Assembly (NCBI GenBank): GCA_035542815.1
Contig: DATKKS010000160.1
Span: 1 to 9,904 of the forward strand
Length of the DNA: 9,904 bases
Source of the DNA: JACRLI01 sp035542815
GTDB taxonomy: Bacteria > Eisenbacteria > RBG-16-71-46 > JACRLI01
Reading direction: 5' to 3'
Below, piece by piece: positions 1 through 7,500 of this stretch. Position numbers and translations under genes: made by a program. Within the stretch, counting starts at the first letter, position 1. Each line of letters starts with the position of its first letter. The notes beneath the pieces were generated by a model that saw nothing but the letters and a program-made list of their open reading frames with translations, did no database searches and was not told the DNA's origin.

Positions 1-59
1 GCGCCCCTACGACGCGCGGGCGCGCTGCCGTGCGCCCCTACGATGCGCCCCTACGACGC
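1..59. repeat. Cluster of three copies of a 15-bp GC-rich repeat
   Basis: The 15-mer GCGCCCCTACGACGC occurs at 1-15 and 45-59, with a one-base variant (GAT for GAC) at 32-46. The last two copies overlap by 2 bp and so have a 13-bp period. On the minus strand the unit reads GCGTCGTAGGGGCGC. The copy at 45-59 contains the TAG stop codon of the adjacent minus-strand gene. I do not recognise the family. It resembles short interspersed intergenic repeats, and the cluster may continue left of the window. Confidence 0.75.
18..37 (-). terminator. Hairpin downstream of the heavy-metal-binding protein gene, possible terminator
   Basis: On the minus strand GGGCGC (37-32) can pair with GCGCCC (23-18) around an 8-nt loop. 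It lies 13 nt past the stop of the 51-470 gene. There is no T-run. It is formed by repeat-derived sequence, so it may be a repeat hairpin and not a dedicated terminator. Confidence 0.3.
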
Positions 60-470
60 GGCGGTGGGCCTGGCGGAGTGGGGCTTGGGGTGGTGGGCCG
101 CCTTCCTCGCCGCGGCCTTGTCGGCCTTCCCATCCATCACCGCGAGCTTGTGCGGCACCGCGTCCATGGCGCACCGCGGGCACGGGCCGGGCCCGGCCAC
201 CGGGTCGCCGTCCTTGGGGCAGGTGTACAGCATCGCGATCTTCTGCAGCTTGACCTTGTGCCGCGGGCAGGTGCCGGGCTGGGTGCTCTCGTAGTCGCAC
301 CCGGCGCGCGGGCAGTCGTACACGATCCTGCTGGCGGCGGCCGGGGGGGACGTGGCGCCCGACGGGCTGCCCATGCCGGGATACGCGAGGGCCGGCGCGG
401 CGACCGCGGCCAGGGCGAAGGTCAGCAGGGCGACCCGCAGGCACCGCGGGGCGGAATGAACGCGAAGCAT
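51..470 (-). CDS. Small exported protein with two tandem heavy-metal-binding (HMBD-like) Cys modules
   Basis: This 139-aa protein starts at ATG 468-470, preceded by GAGAGGAG (479-486) at 8 nt. A longer upstream reading to 581 lacks such a site. Residues 1-29 form a signal peptide (LRVALLTFALAAVAA, probable cleavage after ALA). Two related modules follow. Module 1, about 51-78, has YDCP, C58 and CPRH at 68-71. Module 2, about 82-108, has YTCP and CPRCAMDAVP at 97-106. Module 2 closely follows the YTCPMHP...CPKCGMDLVP pattern of the heavy-metal-binding domain found at the ends of CusB-type efflux adaptors and copper ATPases. Module 1 is a degenerate copy with CPRH for CPxC. The tail is Lys/Ala-rich with His at 126, 127 and 131. 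No transporter or oxidase is attached. A periplasmic metal-binding role (Cu, Zn or similar) is inferred. The stop codon lies inside a repeat copy. Confidence 0.8.
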   Translation of the reverse strand: MLRVHSAPRCLRVALLTFALAAVAAPALAYPGMGSPSGATSPPAAASRIVYDCPRAGCDYESTQPGTCPRHKVKLQKIAMLYTCPKDGDPVAGPGPCPRCAMDAVPHKLAVMDGKADKAAARKAAHHPKPHSARPTAAS

Positions 471-666
471 CGGCAGCACTCCTCTCGGCCTTGGCCGCAG
501 TGAACGGGCGTTCTCGGGATCGGGCGGCGGGCACGGTGCCGGCGGCACCCCGAGGGCGCCCGCCCGGGCGCGTCCCAACATCCGTTGGATGCGCTAGACT
601 GGCCCCCGGGCGCCCGATTTCCACCCCCGCCGGGCCTGCGCGGCCCGCCTCCCGAGGAGCCATTCC
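471..666. promoter_or_regulatory. Divergent intergenic region between the HMBD protein and the oxidoreductase
   Basis: These 196 bp must hold promoters for both flanking genes, but I see no convincing -35/-10 pair on either strand. They do hold inverted repeats. GGCAC-G-GTGCC at 530-540 overlaps GGTGCC-GGC-GGCACC at 535-549, so the two hairpins are mutually exclusive. CCAAC-ATCC-GTTGG at 575-588 overlaps CATCC-GTT-GGATG at 579-591. The second pair could be an operator. Function is unproven. Confidence 0.4.
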
Positions 667-1722
667 ATGAGCCAACCCATCCGCGTGATCCTGCTGGGCG
701 CGGGCTTCGCCCGCCGCGTGCAGGGCCCGGCCTTCGCCCGGCACCCCGACTACCGGCTGGTGGGCCTCGCCAGCGCCCGGCTCGAGAGCGCCCGGGCGGC
801 GGCCTCCGAGCTGGGGGTCCAGCACGCCTCGGACGACTGGCGCCGGCTGCTGGAGGAGGTGGAGTGCGACCTGGTGAGCGTGGTCACGCCGCCCTCCCTG
901 CACCACCCCATGGCCCGCCGGGCGCTGGAGCTGGGGCGCGACCTGCTCCTGGAGAAACCCGCCGCCATGGACGCCGCGCAGGTGGAGGACCTGCTGGCCC
1001 TGGCCGGGAGCCGCGGCCGGGTGCACGCCCTCAATCACGAGTACCGCTGGGTGCCGGCGCGGGCCTTCGCCCGGGAGCTGGCGCGGCGCGGCGAGATCGG
1101 CCGCGTGATCCGGTTCGTGGCGCGCAGCCACTACGAGTTCTTCAGCCGGCAGCGCGGCATGCGCTGGGGCTGGCTGTGCGACGCCGCCGCGGGCGGCGGC
1201 ATGTGGGGCGCCATCGGCTCGCACCTGGTGGACTACGCCCAGTGGGTGATGGGGCCGGCGCGGGCGGTGACCGCGCGCATGGAGACCCAGGTGGCCGCGC
1301 GCCCCGACGCCGCGGGGTTGGAGCGGGCGGTCACCGCGGACGACGGCTTCATCGTGCAGGCCGACTTCGAGGGCGGCGCCACCGGGCTGTTCGAGGGCAG
1401 CGCCGCGGTGGCCCACCGGGACGACGTCTTCGAGCTGCACGGCGAGGCCGGCACGCTGGTGATCGAGAACGACGTGCTGTACCGCCTGGCCCCGGGCAAG
1501 CCGCGGGAGGCGGTGGCGGTGGAGCCCGCGTTCGAGATCGCCCGCCACGGCGCCGACGCGCGCCTGGATCCCTGCTACGCCCTCCTCACCGCGCTGGCTG
1601 CCCGGGTGCGCGACCGCGGGGAGTTCCGCCCCAGCCTGGCCGACGGCCTGGCCACCCAGCGGGTGCTGGACGCGGCGCGCGCCTCGCACGCCCAGGGCCG
1701 GCGCGCGGAGGTGCCGCGATGA
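667..1722 (+). CDS. Gfo/Idh/MocA family NAD(P)-dependent oxidoreductase
   Basis: This 351-aa protein is a normal length for the family and is cytoplasmic (no signal peptide). The start ATG at 667 follows GAGGA at 654-658 by 8 nt. The N-terminal Rossmann fold is seen in IRVILLGAGFARRVQGPAF (GxGxxxxx, G11 and G13). SVVTPPSLHHPMARRALELG (71-90) and the hallmark EKP (96-98) follow. The C-terminal alpha/beta domain has NHEYRW (123-128), HYEFF and GGGMWGAIGSHLVD (176-189), in which H186 and D189 match the usual GGG..D.G.H..D substrate-site pattern. The family oxidises or reduces sugars, inositols and related compounds with NAD(P); the substrate cannot be told from sequence. The next gene overlaps it by ATGA, so the two are probably cotranscribed, although that gene gives no hint of a sugar pathway. 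Confidence 0.9.
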   Translation: MSQPIRVILLGAGFARRVQGPAFARHPDYRLVGLASARLESARAAASELGVQHASDDWRRLLEEVECDLVSVVTPPSLHHPMARRALELGRDLLLEKPAAMDAAQVEDLLALAGSRGRVHALNHEYRWVPARAFARELARRGEIGRVIRFVARSHYEFFSRQRGMRWGWLCDAAAGGGMWGAIGSHLVDYAQWVMGPARAVTARMETQVAARPDAAGLERAVTADDGFIVQADFEGGATGLFEGSAAVAHRDDVFELHGEAGTLVIENDVLYRLAPGKPREAVAVEPAFEIARHGADARLDPCYALLTALAARVRDRGEFRPSLADGLATQRVLDAARASHAQGRRAEVPR

Positions 1723-2711
1723 CCCGCCCCGGCCGCGCCCGCCGCCCGGGCCGCCCCCGCCACGCCTCCGGCCCGCCCGCTTCCGCGGCGGCGCGGGCGG
1801 TTCTGGCGGTGCTGTGCGCCGCGCTGCTCCTGGCGCCCGCGGCGCACGGCAAGCGCCGCGCCTCGCGCCCTTCGCCCCGGCCCCGGAGCGCCGCGCCGGC
1901 GGCGCCGCTCGCCGGGCTGGCCGCGGACTCCCTGTGGCGCGACGGCAAGGCCGAGTTCTCGACCTACGCCGGCACCGCCCGCACCCACGCCGGGGACACG
2001 TTGCGGGCGGAGGCGGTGATCGCGGTGGCCCGCGAGGACCTGGACCGCAAGCTGCTGGTGAAGTCCGACGTGCCCGCCGACCCCAAGGTGAACTTCCCGG
2101 CGCTCAAGCAGGTGGTGACGGTGGACTTCCGGTCCGGGGTCTACCGGCAGCATCTCGAGACGGTGAGCTTCCTGGACGCGCGGACGTGGAAGCTGGCGAA
2201 GCTCTCGGCCGTCGCGGCCGACGCGGTGGGGATGACCTGGGTGGAGGTGCGCCCGGCGGGCAAGGTGTGGCTCCACCGCTCCAGCTCCTACTTCGACGAG
2301 GAGGGGGCCCGCGACCTGCAGCTCCCGGCCGGCCCCACGGCGCAGGCCCTGGACGCGCTGCCGCTGTGGCTGCGGACGCAGGACTTTGCATCCCCGGGCC
2401 GGCGGGACCTGAGCCTGGACCTGCTGCCGGCGCAGGCCGGCCCGCACGTGCGGCGGGCCGAGGTGGTGCCGGCGCTGGTGCACCTGGCGGAGGCCGAGTC
2501 GCTGAGCGTGCCCGCGGGATCGTTCCTGGCGCGCCGGGTGGAGGTGCGCTACCTGGACTCGGTGGACGTGATGTACTTCGACACCGCCTTCCCGCACCTG
2601 CTGCTGCGCTGGGAGGACCCGCGCGGCATCACCCTGGAGCTGAAGAAGAGCCTGCGGCTCGACTACTGGAACAAGACCCACCCCGGGGACGAGCGGCTGC
2701 TCGGCGAGTAG
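1719..2711 (+). CDS. Exported protein of unknown function (DUF3108-like beta-rich, tentative)
   Basis: This 330-aa protein starts at ATG 1719, which overlaps the oxidoreductase stop (ATGA) and has GGAGGTG at 1707-1713. The N-terminus is long and Arg-rich. A hydrophobic stretch (residues 24-42, AARAVLAVLCAALLLAPAA) then looks like a signal peptide, followed by a Pro/Arg/Ala linker. The mature part starts near LWRDGKAEFSTYAG (72-85) and is predicted beta-rich. The blocks LWxDGKAE, EDLDRKLLVKSDVP (106-119) and SGVYRQHLETVSF (139-151) resemble, from memory, a family of exported lipocalin-like proteins often left unnamed. The end (SVPAGSFLARRVEVRY, then FPHLLLRWE) resembles the DUF3108 pattern. 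No catalytic motif is visible. A cell-envelope or periplasmic location is inferred. Gene reality is well supported by start, coupling and composition; the family call is weak. Confidence 0.75.
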   Translation: MTRPGRARRPGRPRHASGPPASAAARAVLAVLCAALLLAPAAHGKRRASRPSPRPRSAAPAAPLAGLAADSLWRDGKAEFSTYAGTARTHAGDTLRAEAVIAVAREDLDRKLLVKSDVPADPKVNFPALKQVVTVDFRSGVYRQHLETVSFLDARTWKLAKLSAVAADAVGMTWVEVRPAGKVWLHRSSSYFDEEGARDLQLPAGPTAQALDALPLWLRTQDFASPGRRDLSLDLLPAQAGPHVRRAEVVPALVHLAEAESLSVPAGSFLARRVEVRYLDSVDVMYFDTAFPHLLLRWEDPRGITLELKKSLRLDYWNKTHPGDERLLGE

Positions 2712-2808
2712 CGCTCTGCGGCCCGCGGCCGCGCCGGCTGGCCGCTTCCGGCGCGCTCGGCCGCCTGAGCCGCGCGCCCGGCGGCCGGCGTCGCGCCCGG
2801 CAAGCGAA

Positions 2809-2832
2809 CGGGGGAAGGCGAACCCTCCCCCG
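2809..2832. terminator. GC-rich hairpin between convergent genes, candidate bidirectional terminator
   Basis: CGGGGGA (2809-2815) pairs with TCCCCCG (2826-2832). After an A-C mismatch a further GG/CC pair closes a CGAA loop. It sits in the 199-bp gap between two convergent genes (ending at 2711 and 2911), where a shared terminator is expected. No T-run follows on either strand, so intrinsic termination is uncertain. The rest of the gap (2712-2910) shows no gene. Confidence 0.5.
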
Positions 2833-2910
2833 CTGCCGCTCATTCCGGGATCCCCTGGTCCGGGCTTGGCGCAAGCTCCTGCGCTGCCGGAACTGCCCTG
2901 CGGCCTCAGG

Positions 2911-4365
2911 CTACCGGATGAGCACCATCTTCCGCATCAGCGCCGCCCCGCCGGAGCGCAGCGCGCAGAAGTACACGCCCGCGCCCAAGCGGCGGCCGCC
3001 CGCATCGGTGAGGTCCCACTGCAGGGTGTGCCGGCCCTGCGCCGCCGCGCCCGAGACCAGCGTCCGCACCAGGCGCCCCTGGATGTCGTAGACCGCCAGG
3101 CTCGCTTCACCCTGGGCCGGCAGCTCGTAGGTCACCTGCATGGGCCGGCCCAGCCGGAACGGCACCGGGAGGTCCAGCCGCAGCCGGCCGGCGGGGCCGC
3201 CGCCCACGGCCGCGGTGGCCAGGACCGCCACGACCATCGAGTCCTCGGACTGCAGGCCGGCCTCGTCCACCGCATCCAGCTTCACTTGGTGGAGGCCCGC
3301 CGGCAGCCGCACCGAGAGCGCCTCGCCCTCAGCCTGCAGGCCCTCGGTGCCGTCCACCGTCCATCCGAACGCCAGGTGCTGGTTGCCCGAGTGGGTGGAC
3401 CGGTACGGGTACAGGACGATCTCCGAGGTGTCGTCGGGGACGGTGGTGTCGGGCGGGGCGACCGCGTGCGGGCCCCACGTCGGCTGCCACGGCACGTCGG
3501 TGACGTACAGGATCCCCTCGCGCACCGAGGTGCTCTCGGGGTACTGGATCACCAGGTAGAACAGCTCCATGGTGGGCCCGGGCGGCGTGGCCACCGCCTG
3601 CCACTGGATCTGGTTCGCGTCGATGGGCGCGTACTCCAGGATGTGCAGCACGCCGGGGGCCAGGGCGCGCAGCTCGAAGTGCAGCGCCCGCTCCAGGTCG
3701 AACGGCCACGTCCCGGGGGCGGGGACGAGCGTCCCGGTGAAGGGCAGCTGCTTCTGGGCGTTCGGCGGGTTGGTGACGGTGGTCGGCACCAGCGCGGTGT
3801 CGGACTCCGCCGCCTCGGCGCTGTCGGCGGAGGATGGGCCGCGCGCGTGGCCGGCCTTGTTCTGCGAGCCGCGCATGGCCTTGCTCTGGTCCGCGGCATT
3901 GGCGTCCTTGAGCCTGGCGCAGTGGCCCAGCTCGTGCACCAGCGTGGACACCAGCTCGTACTTGTCGTCGCACCAGCCCCAGTCGGCGTCCGACTTGATC
4001 TGCACCTTCGCGCTGGTGTTCTCGGAGCTGGTGTAGGACCAGTTGGTGTTCCCGAGGGGCCGCTGCTTCTGGCAGCTGATCACGATGTCGGCCTGGTCGC
4101 AGTCGGTGGTCCAGGCGAACCGCCAAGTGAGGCTGTCCGCATTCCAGAGGTTGATGGCCGCCTGCACCGAGTCGGCCATGCCCGCCGGGCAGTTGTTGCC
4201 CTTGAGGCACACCGTCAGGTGGTGCTTGCGGTTCTTCCAGTCGCCCTTGGGCCAGAACTCAGCGCGGGCGGGCGGGGGTACGGCCTGCAGGAGGACCAAC
4301 AACAGCAGCGGTGCGAGGGACAACCGGTGGGGCCGCAGCGCCCGAGGGTCGGGAGTCGGGGGCAT
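2911..4365 (-). CDS. Secreted metzincin-like zinc metalloprotease with C-terminal sorting domain
   Basis: This 484-aa protein starts at ATG 4363-4365 behind AGAGGAGGA (4372-4380); an in-frame TTG at 4392 lacks a site. Residues 1-35 are a signal peptide (LAPLLLLVLLQAVPPPARA). The protease domain, about 36-170, has SVQAAINLWN (66-75) and TLVHELGHCARLKD (141-154), with zinc ligands H144 and H148 and catalytic E145. In HExxHxxGxxH/D metzincins the third ligand would be D154; here R151 replaces the usual Gly. M164 (SKAMRGS) may be the Met-turn. Six Cys (53, 59, 89, 98, 132, 149) suggest disulfides. An unassigned beta-rich region (about 205-320) and a PKD/Ig-like segment (about 330-382) follow. The last 85 residues form a FlgD/Por-tail sorting domain (TYELP, LAVYDIQGRLVRTL, GAGVYFCAL, RKMVLIR). 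Inferred role: exported protease anchored or released through a type IX-like route. It has its own promoter, so it need not depend on the upstream genes. Confidence 0.85.
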   Translation of the reverse strand: MPPTPDPRALRPHRLSLAPLLLLVLLQAVPPPARAEFWPKGDWKNRKHHLTVCLKGNNCPAGMADSVQAAINLWNADSLTWRFAWTTDCDQADIVISCQKQRPLGNTNWSYTSSENTSAKVQIKSDADWGWCDDKYELVSTLVHELGHCARLKDANAADQSKAMRGSQNKAGHARGPSSADSAEAAESDTALVPTTVTNPPNAQKQLPFTGTLVPAPGTWPFDLERALHFELRALAPGVLHILEYAPIDANQIQWQAVATPPGPTMELFYLVIQYPESTSVREGILYVTDVPWQPTWGPHAVAPPDTTVPDDTSEIVLYPYRSTHSGNQHLAFGWTVDGTEGLQAEGEALSVRLPAGLHQVKLDAVDEAGLQSEDSMVVAVLATAAVGGGPAGRLRLDLPVPFRLGRPMQVTYELPAQGEASLAVYDIQGRLVRTLVSGAAAQGRHTLQWDLTDAGGRRLGAGVYFCALRSGGAALMRKMVLIR

Positions 4366-4411
4366 GGCGTCTCCTCCTCTGTGTGGGGGCAATGGGGGAC
4401 CGACGCCATGC
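4362..4411 (-). promoter_or_regulatory. Leader stem that would sequester the protease start codon
   Basis: GCATGGCGTC at 4402-4411 (minus reading) and GACGCCATGC at 4362-4371 (minus reading) form a perfect 10-bp inverted repeat around a 30-nt loop. The 3' arm contains the ATG start of the 2911-4365 gene. The ribosome binding site AGAGGAGGA (4372-4380) lies in the loop directly beside that arm. Both arms fall inside the transcript predicted from the promoter at 4445-4473. A second small hairpin, GGGGC-CGCT-GCCCC at 4417-4430, precedes it. The structure is seen in the sequence; translational control is inferred. Confidence 0.6.
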
Positions 4412-4444
4412 GGCCCGGGGCAGCGGCCCCAGGAATGTCACCCA

Positions 4445-4473
4445 ATCATACTAGCGGAATGCGATTGTCGCAA
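4445..4473 (-). promoter_or_regulatory. Sigma70-type promoter for the metalloprotease gene
   Basis: On the minus strand, TTGCGA (4473-4468) and TATGAT (4450-4445) are separated by exactly 17 nt, matching TTGACA at 4/6 and TATAAT at 5/6 positions. Transcription would start near 4438, giving a leader of about 72 nt to the ATG at 4365. The site sits in an AT-rich island (4441-4540 is about 59% A+T by count) that contrasts sharply with the surrounding genes. Confidence 0.65.
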
Positions 4474-4503
4474 GGGGTGAATTAACAATGCGAGTACCCG
4501 ATC

Positions 4504-4517
4504 ATTCTCATGAGAAT
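4504..4517. promoter_or_regulatory. Perfect 14-bp palindrome upstream of the protease promoter, candidate operator
   Basis: ATTCTCATGAGAAT is a perfect dyad centred about 37 bp upstream of the -35 element. The GAGAAT/ATTCTC halves are reminiscent of Fur-family half-sites, but they are arranged back to back rather than as the usual 7-1-7 box, so no regulator is assigned. A shorter palindrome, GATATATC, lies at 4534-4541. The position fits an activator site. Confidence 0.4.
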
Positions 4518-4552
4518 ATGAAAGAGGTGTTTTGATATATCGAGGGGGGCGG

Positions 4553-4573
4553 GACGCCGGGAGCCCGAGCGCC
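4553..4573 (-). terminator. GC hairpin just after the 1104-aa protein gene, weak terminator candidate
   Basis: Seven nt past the stop at 4581, the minus-strand transcript can fold as GGCGC (bulged T) CGG, loop GCTC, then CCG GCGTC. No T-run follows, only a C-rich tract and then AT-rich DNA. Read-through into the protease gene cannot be excluded. Confidence 0.3.
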
Positions 4574-4580
4574 GCCGCGG

Positions 4581-7500
4581 CTAGCGGAGCCGCAGCACCT
4601 TGCGCGCCGCGGTTTGGCCGGCGGCGCTCAGCCGCACGAAGTAGAGCCCGCTGGGGACGAGCTGGCCGCGCGCGTCGCTGCCGTCCCAGGTCACGCTGCC
4701 CGGGCCGGGGGCCAGGGCCGCGTCGAGCAGCGTGCGAACCCGCGCGCCGGCGACGTTGAAGACCTCCACGCGGACCCGCCCGCGCGAGGGCACCTCGAAG
4801 CTGAGCCGGGTGGTGACGCGCGAGGGGTTGGGCGCGGGGAGGGCCAGGCGCAGGACCGGGGTGCGCGTCTGCGCGGTGGTCTCACTCGCGTAGCTCCACG
4901 GGGCGTCGCCGAAGCGGTACGCCAGCCGGTACCGGTAGGCCCGACCCGCGATGGCGGTGCTGTCCCGCCACGCGAGGATCTGGGTGCTGGCAGTGTCGAG
5001 GCTCGCCCGCACCTGGTAGGCGCCGCCGGATTCGGCGCGCTCGATGCGGTAGTGCAGCGACGCGTACAGAATGGGGCGCCACTGCAGTTCAACGCCTGCC
5101 GGCGTGGCGGTGGCCGTGCATTGTGTGACGGCCCCCAGGGGGCGGCCCACCACGCTGCAGATGCGAAAGAACCCGAGGGTGTACTCGCTGACGCCGTAGA
5201 GGCAGGTGTCGGGCCCTTCGGCGAAGCCAAGGGGCCACGAGGTGCTGGTTGTGGGACAGGGGATGACAGCGAAGTTCCCGGAGGTGTCTGCCACCAGGGT
5301 CTGCTCGCCCGCCGTAAAGAGGTCAGACGACCGGAGGTAGAAGGCCCCATAGAACCTCGAATCGCGTCCGCGATAAAGCCACGGAACATCTACATAACCG
5401 ACGGCCCGAGGGATCTCGAATAACTCGGTCGTCACGCCCGACGGCGAGATTCTCAACAACTGGGATCGGTCGCTCGCTTCGGTCAGGACGTACACCACGC
5501 CGGCCGCGGACACCTGGGCCGCGCACACGTACGGATGCCCATGCGCTTGCGGAAGGAGCAGCTCCTGGCGGACTTCGCCCGTGGCGGACATATGGAAGAG
5601 CCCGTTTCGAGTGCTGTCGTCCGAGTTCTCCAGCCCAAAATAGACCCCGCCGCCGGGCTCGGGGACCAGCCTCGTGCTGAGGTCGGCGTCCGCGAGCCCG
5701 GACACCAGGCTCAGGTTGCCCGCGGAATCGGACCGGCACACCGTGACGGTGTCCACGCTACTCGCGCTCCCAGACATGGTGTATCTGTACTCGCCCAGGG
5801 CCAGGTACACCCCGCCGCCCGGCGCCGGGGCAAGCTCCAGGTCGCTCCAGTACGAGTAGGTCGAAGTCGTGTCACCGGACGGGACGCCTTGCTCATAGAA
5901 CGCCTTCAGGAGGCTCCAGTGGCCCTGCCGGTCCACCCGGAACAACGTGGCCGGAGAGCGCTCGTCGGACGCCCCGGTTGCGCGCGGCGCGAGTCGCATC
6001 CGAGAACTGCGCCGCGTACGGTCCGGCTCAGCCGGGAGCGTGGCGCCCTGACCGTCGTAGCTGTCCAGCGGATCGCTGAGGCCGTAGAAGTACCCGTCCT
6101 CCCCACGGACCAGGCCCGAGGGGACTCCATGGCCCGCCGGATAGTCGGCCACGATCTCCACGTTCCCGCTTGGGTCCGTGCGGAAGAGGCACCCCATGGC
6201 GGCGGTGTCCGCGCTCGGGTGGTACGGGGAGACGCCGTAGAACCACCCGTCCTCCCCCCACACGAGGCCCTCCCCGGCCCGGAACCTGGCGGGTGCGGAT
6301 CCTGCCAGCGGCTCCACCACGGGAACCGGGCCACAGGTGTTGACCACCAGGTCGTAGTGCCCGAAGTCCGAGGACGAGTAGCTCTGCGCGCAGTTGATCA
6401 GGTAGGTGCCGCTGCTCTCCGGGGCGAACAGCAGGCTGGCACTCGGATCGTGCCCGACGCTGCCGTGCGCCGTTGCGAGCGCGACTTGGCTGCCGCTCGC
6501 GAGCACGGTCAGGTTGGCGCCATTCCCGTCGCCGGGGCGCCGCGCCTCGATCAGGTACCCCCGGCAGGCCTCACCATGGAAACGGGTCCAGTCCGGGTCT
6601 CTTGGCATGCCGAGCGTGCCGGAAGCGGCGCGCAGGGTGTCGAAGAACGTATGGTGGGTGGGGAGCGAGTCGGGTTGGATCCAGGGGGCTGCGGACGCGC
6701 TGTCGTCCGGCTCCTCCGGGTCGGGGAAGTACTCGAAGCCCGCGTCTCGGAACGCGGCGTCCAGCGTGCGGCCATACTGCGGGAATGCCCCCAGGGCGCT
6801 CAGCCAGAACCGCGCGCTGCCCGTGGATGAGCCGAAGCGCACCATCGCTCTCCGGGCGAGGGACCACACCGCCGTGTCGGGGAGGGGAGCCTCGCCGGCG
6901 GCGGCCCCCGCGGGGACCACGTTCCTGTTGGAGCCCCCGGTGAGGCTCCAGAGCATCCGGGCCACGGCGAGCGTGTCCTCCGCGCCGTGGAAGGCGACGC
7001 CCGGCCGGTCCATGTTCATGCTCACCGCCGCCGCCGTCGCGCCGCGCGCGGTAGGCAGCACGACGTACCATCCGGTGTTGTCCGCTCCGAGCCAGCGCTG
7101 CGTCGCCAGCGCCGTGTACACTCCCCAGCCCCCCATCCAGCGGCCTGCGGTCCAGCTGAGTGCGCCCGGGCCTCCCTTGAGCGAGCGGACACCCGCCCCT
7201 GCCTCCCACCACAGCGCGGCGGTCCCCGCGCAGCCCTGCAGCCACAAGTCGTCCCAAGCCGTCTGCGAGCCCAGCAGCAGGCTGAAGCCCAGAGTATCCG
7301 TCTCCACGGACGGCCTGGAGTATGCGGTGCCTAGACAGTAAGCCCGCAACGCCACGTGGGCGCGCCCCCTGCCGGCCCACGCCGCATACTCCGCCCCCTG
7401 CAACAGCGCGTCGAAGATGTGGAACTCCTCGGCCCCCTTCCCGATCTGCACCAGGCCGGTGGCGGGGATGCTGAAGTCTTCATACGGGAGGTGGGAGTGC

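Noticed and set aside
595..600. TAGACT as a -10 box for the oxidoreductase
   Set aside because: No acceptable -35 hexamer at 16-18 bp; TTGGAT at 585 is only 4 bp away.
7..1689. 560-aa minus-strand open frame opposite the oxidoreductase
   Set aside because: Low-complexity Arg/Gly/His/Ala composition, no recognisable domain; it is the antisense shadow of a clearly conserved oxidoreductase in high-GC DNA.
585..1718. In-frame upstream extension of the exported unknown protein to 585
   Set aside because: It overlaps the oxidoreductase in another frame, reads as Pro/Arg/Gly-rich shadow sequence, and the ATG at 1719 has a good ribosome site and a signal peptide.
4366..4392. TTG start at 4392 for the metalloprotease
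   Set aside because: It would translate through the ribosome binding site at 4372-4380; ATG at 4365 has ideal spacing and a normal signal peptide.
2866..4485. 539-aa plus-strand open frame opposite the metalloprotease
   Set aside because: Antisense shadow; the minus strand carries signal peptide, HELGH and sorting domain.
4504..4517. Calling the palindrome a Fur box
   Set aside because: Half-sites resemble Fur hexamers but the back-to-back order and flanks do not fit the 7-1-7 arrangement, and no iron gene is nearby.
5535..6830. 431-aa plus-strand open frame within the 1104-aa gene
   Set aside because: No domain or ribosome site; composition typical of GC-rich antisense frames, while the minus frame has regular propeller repeats.
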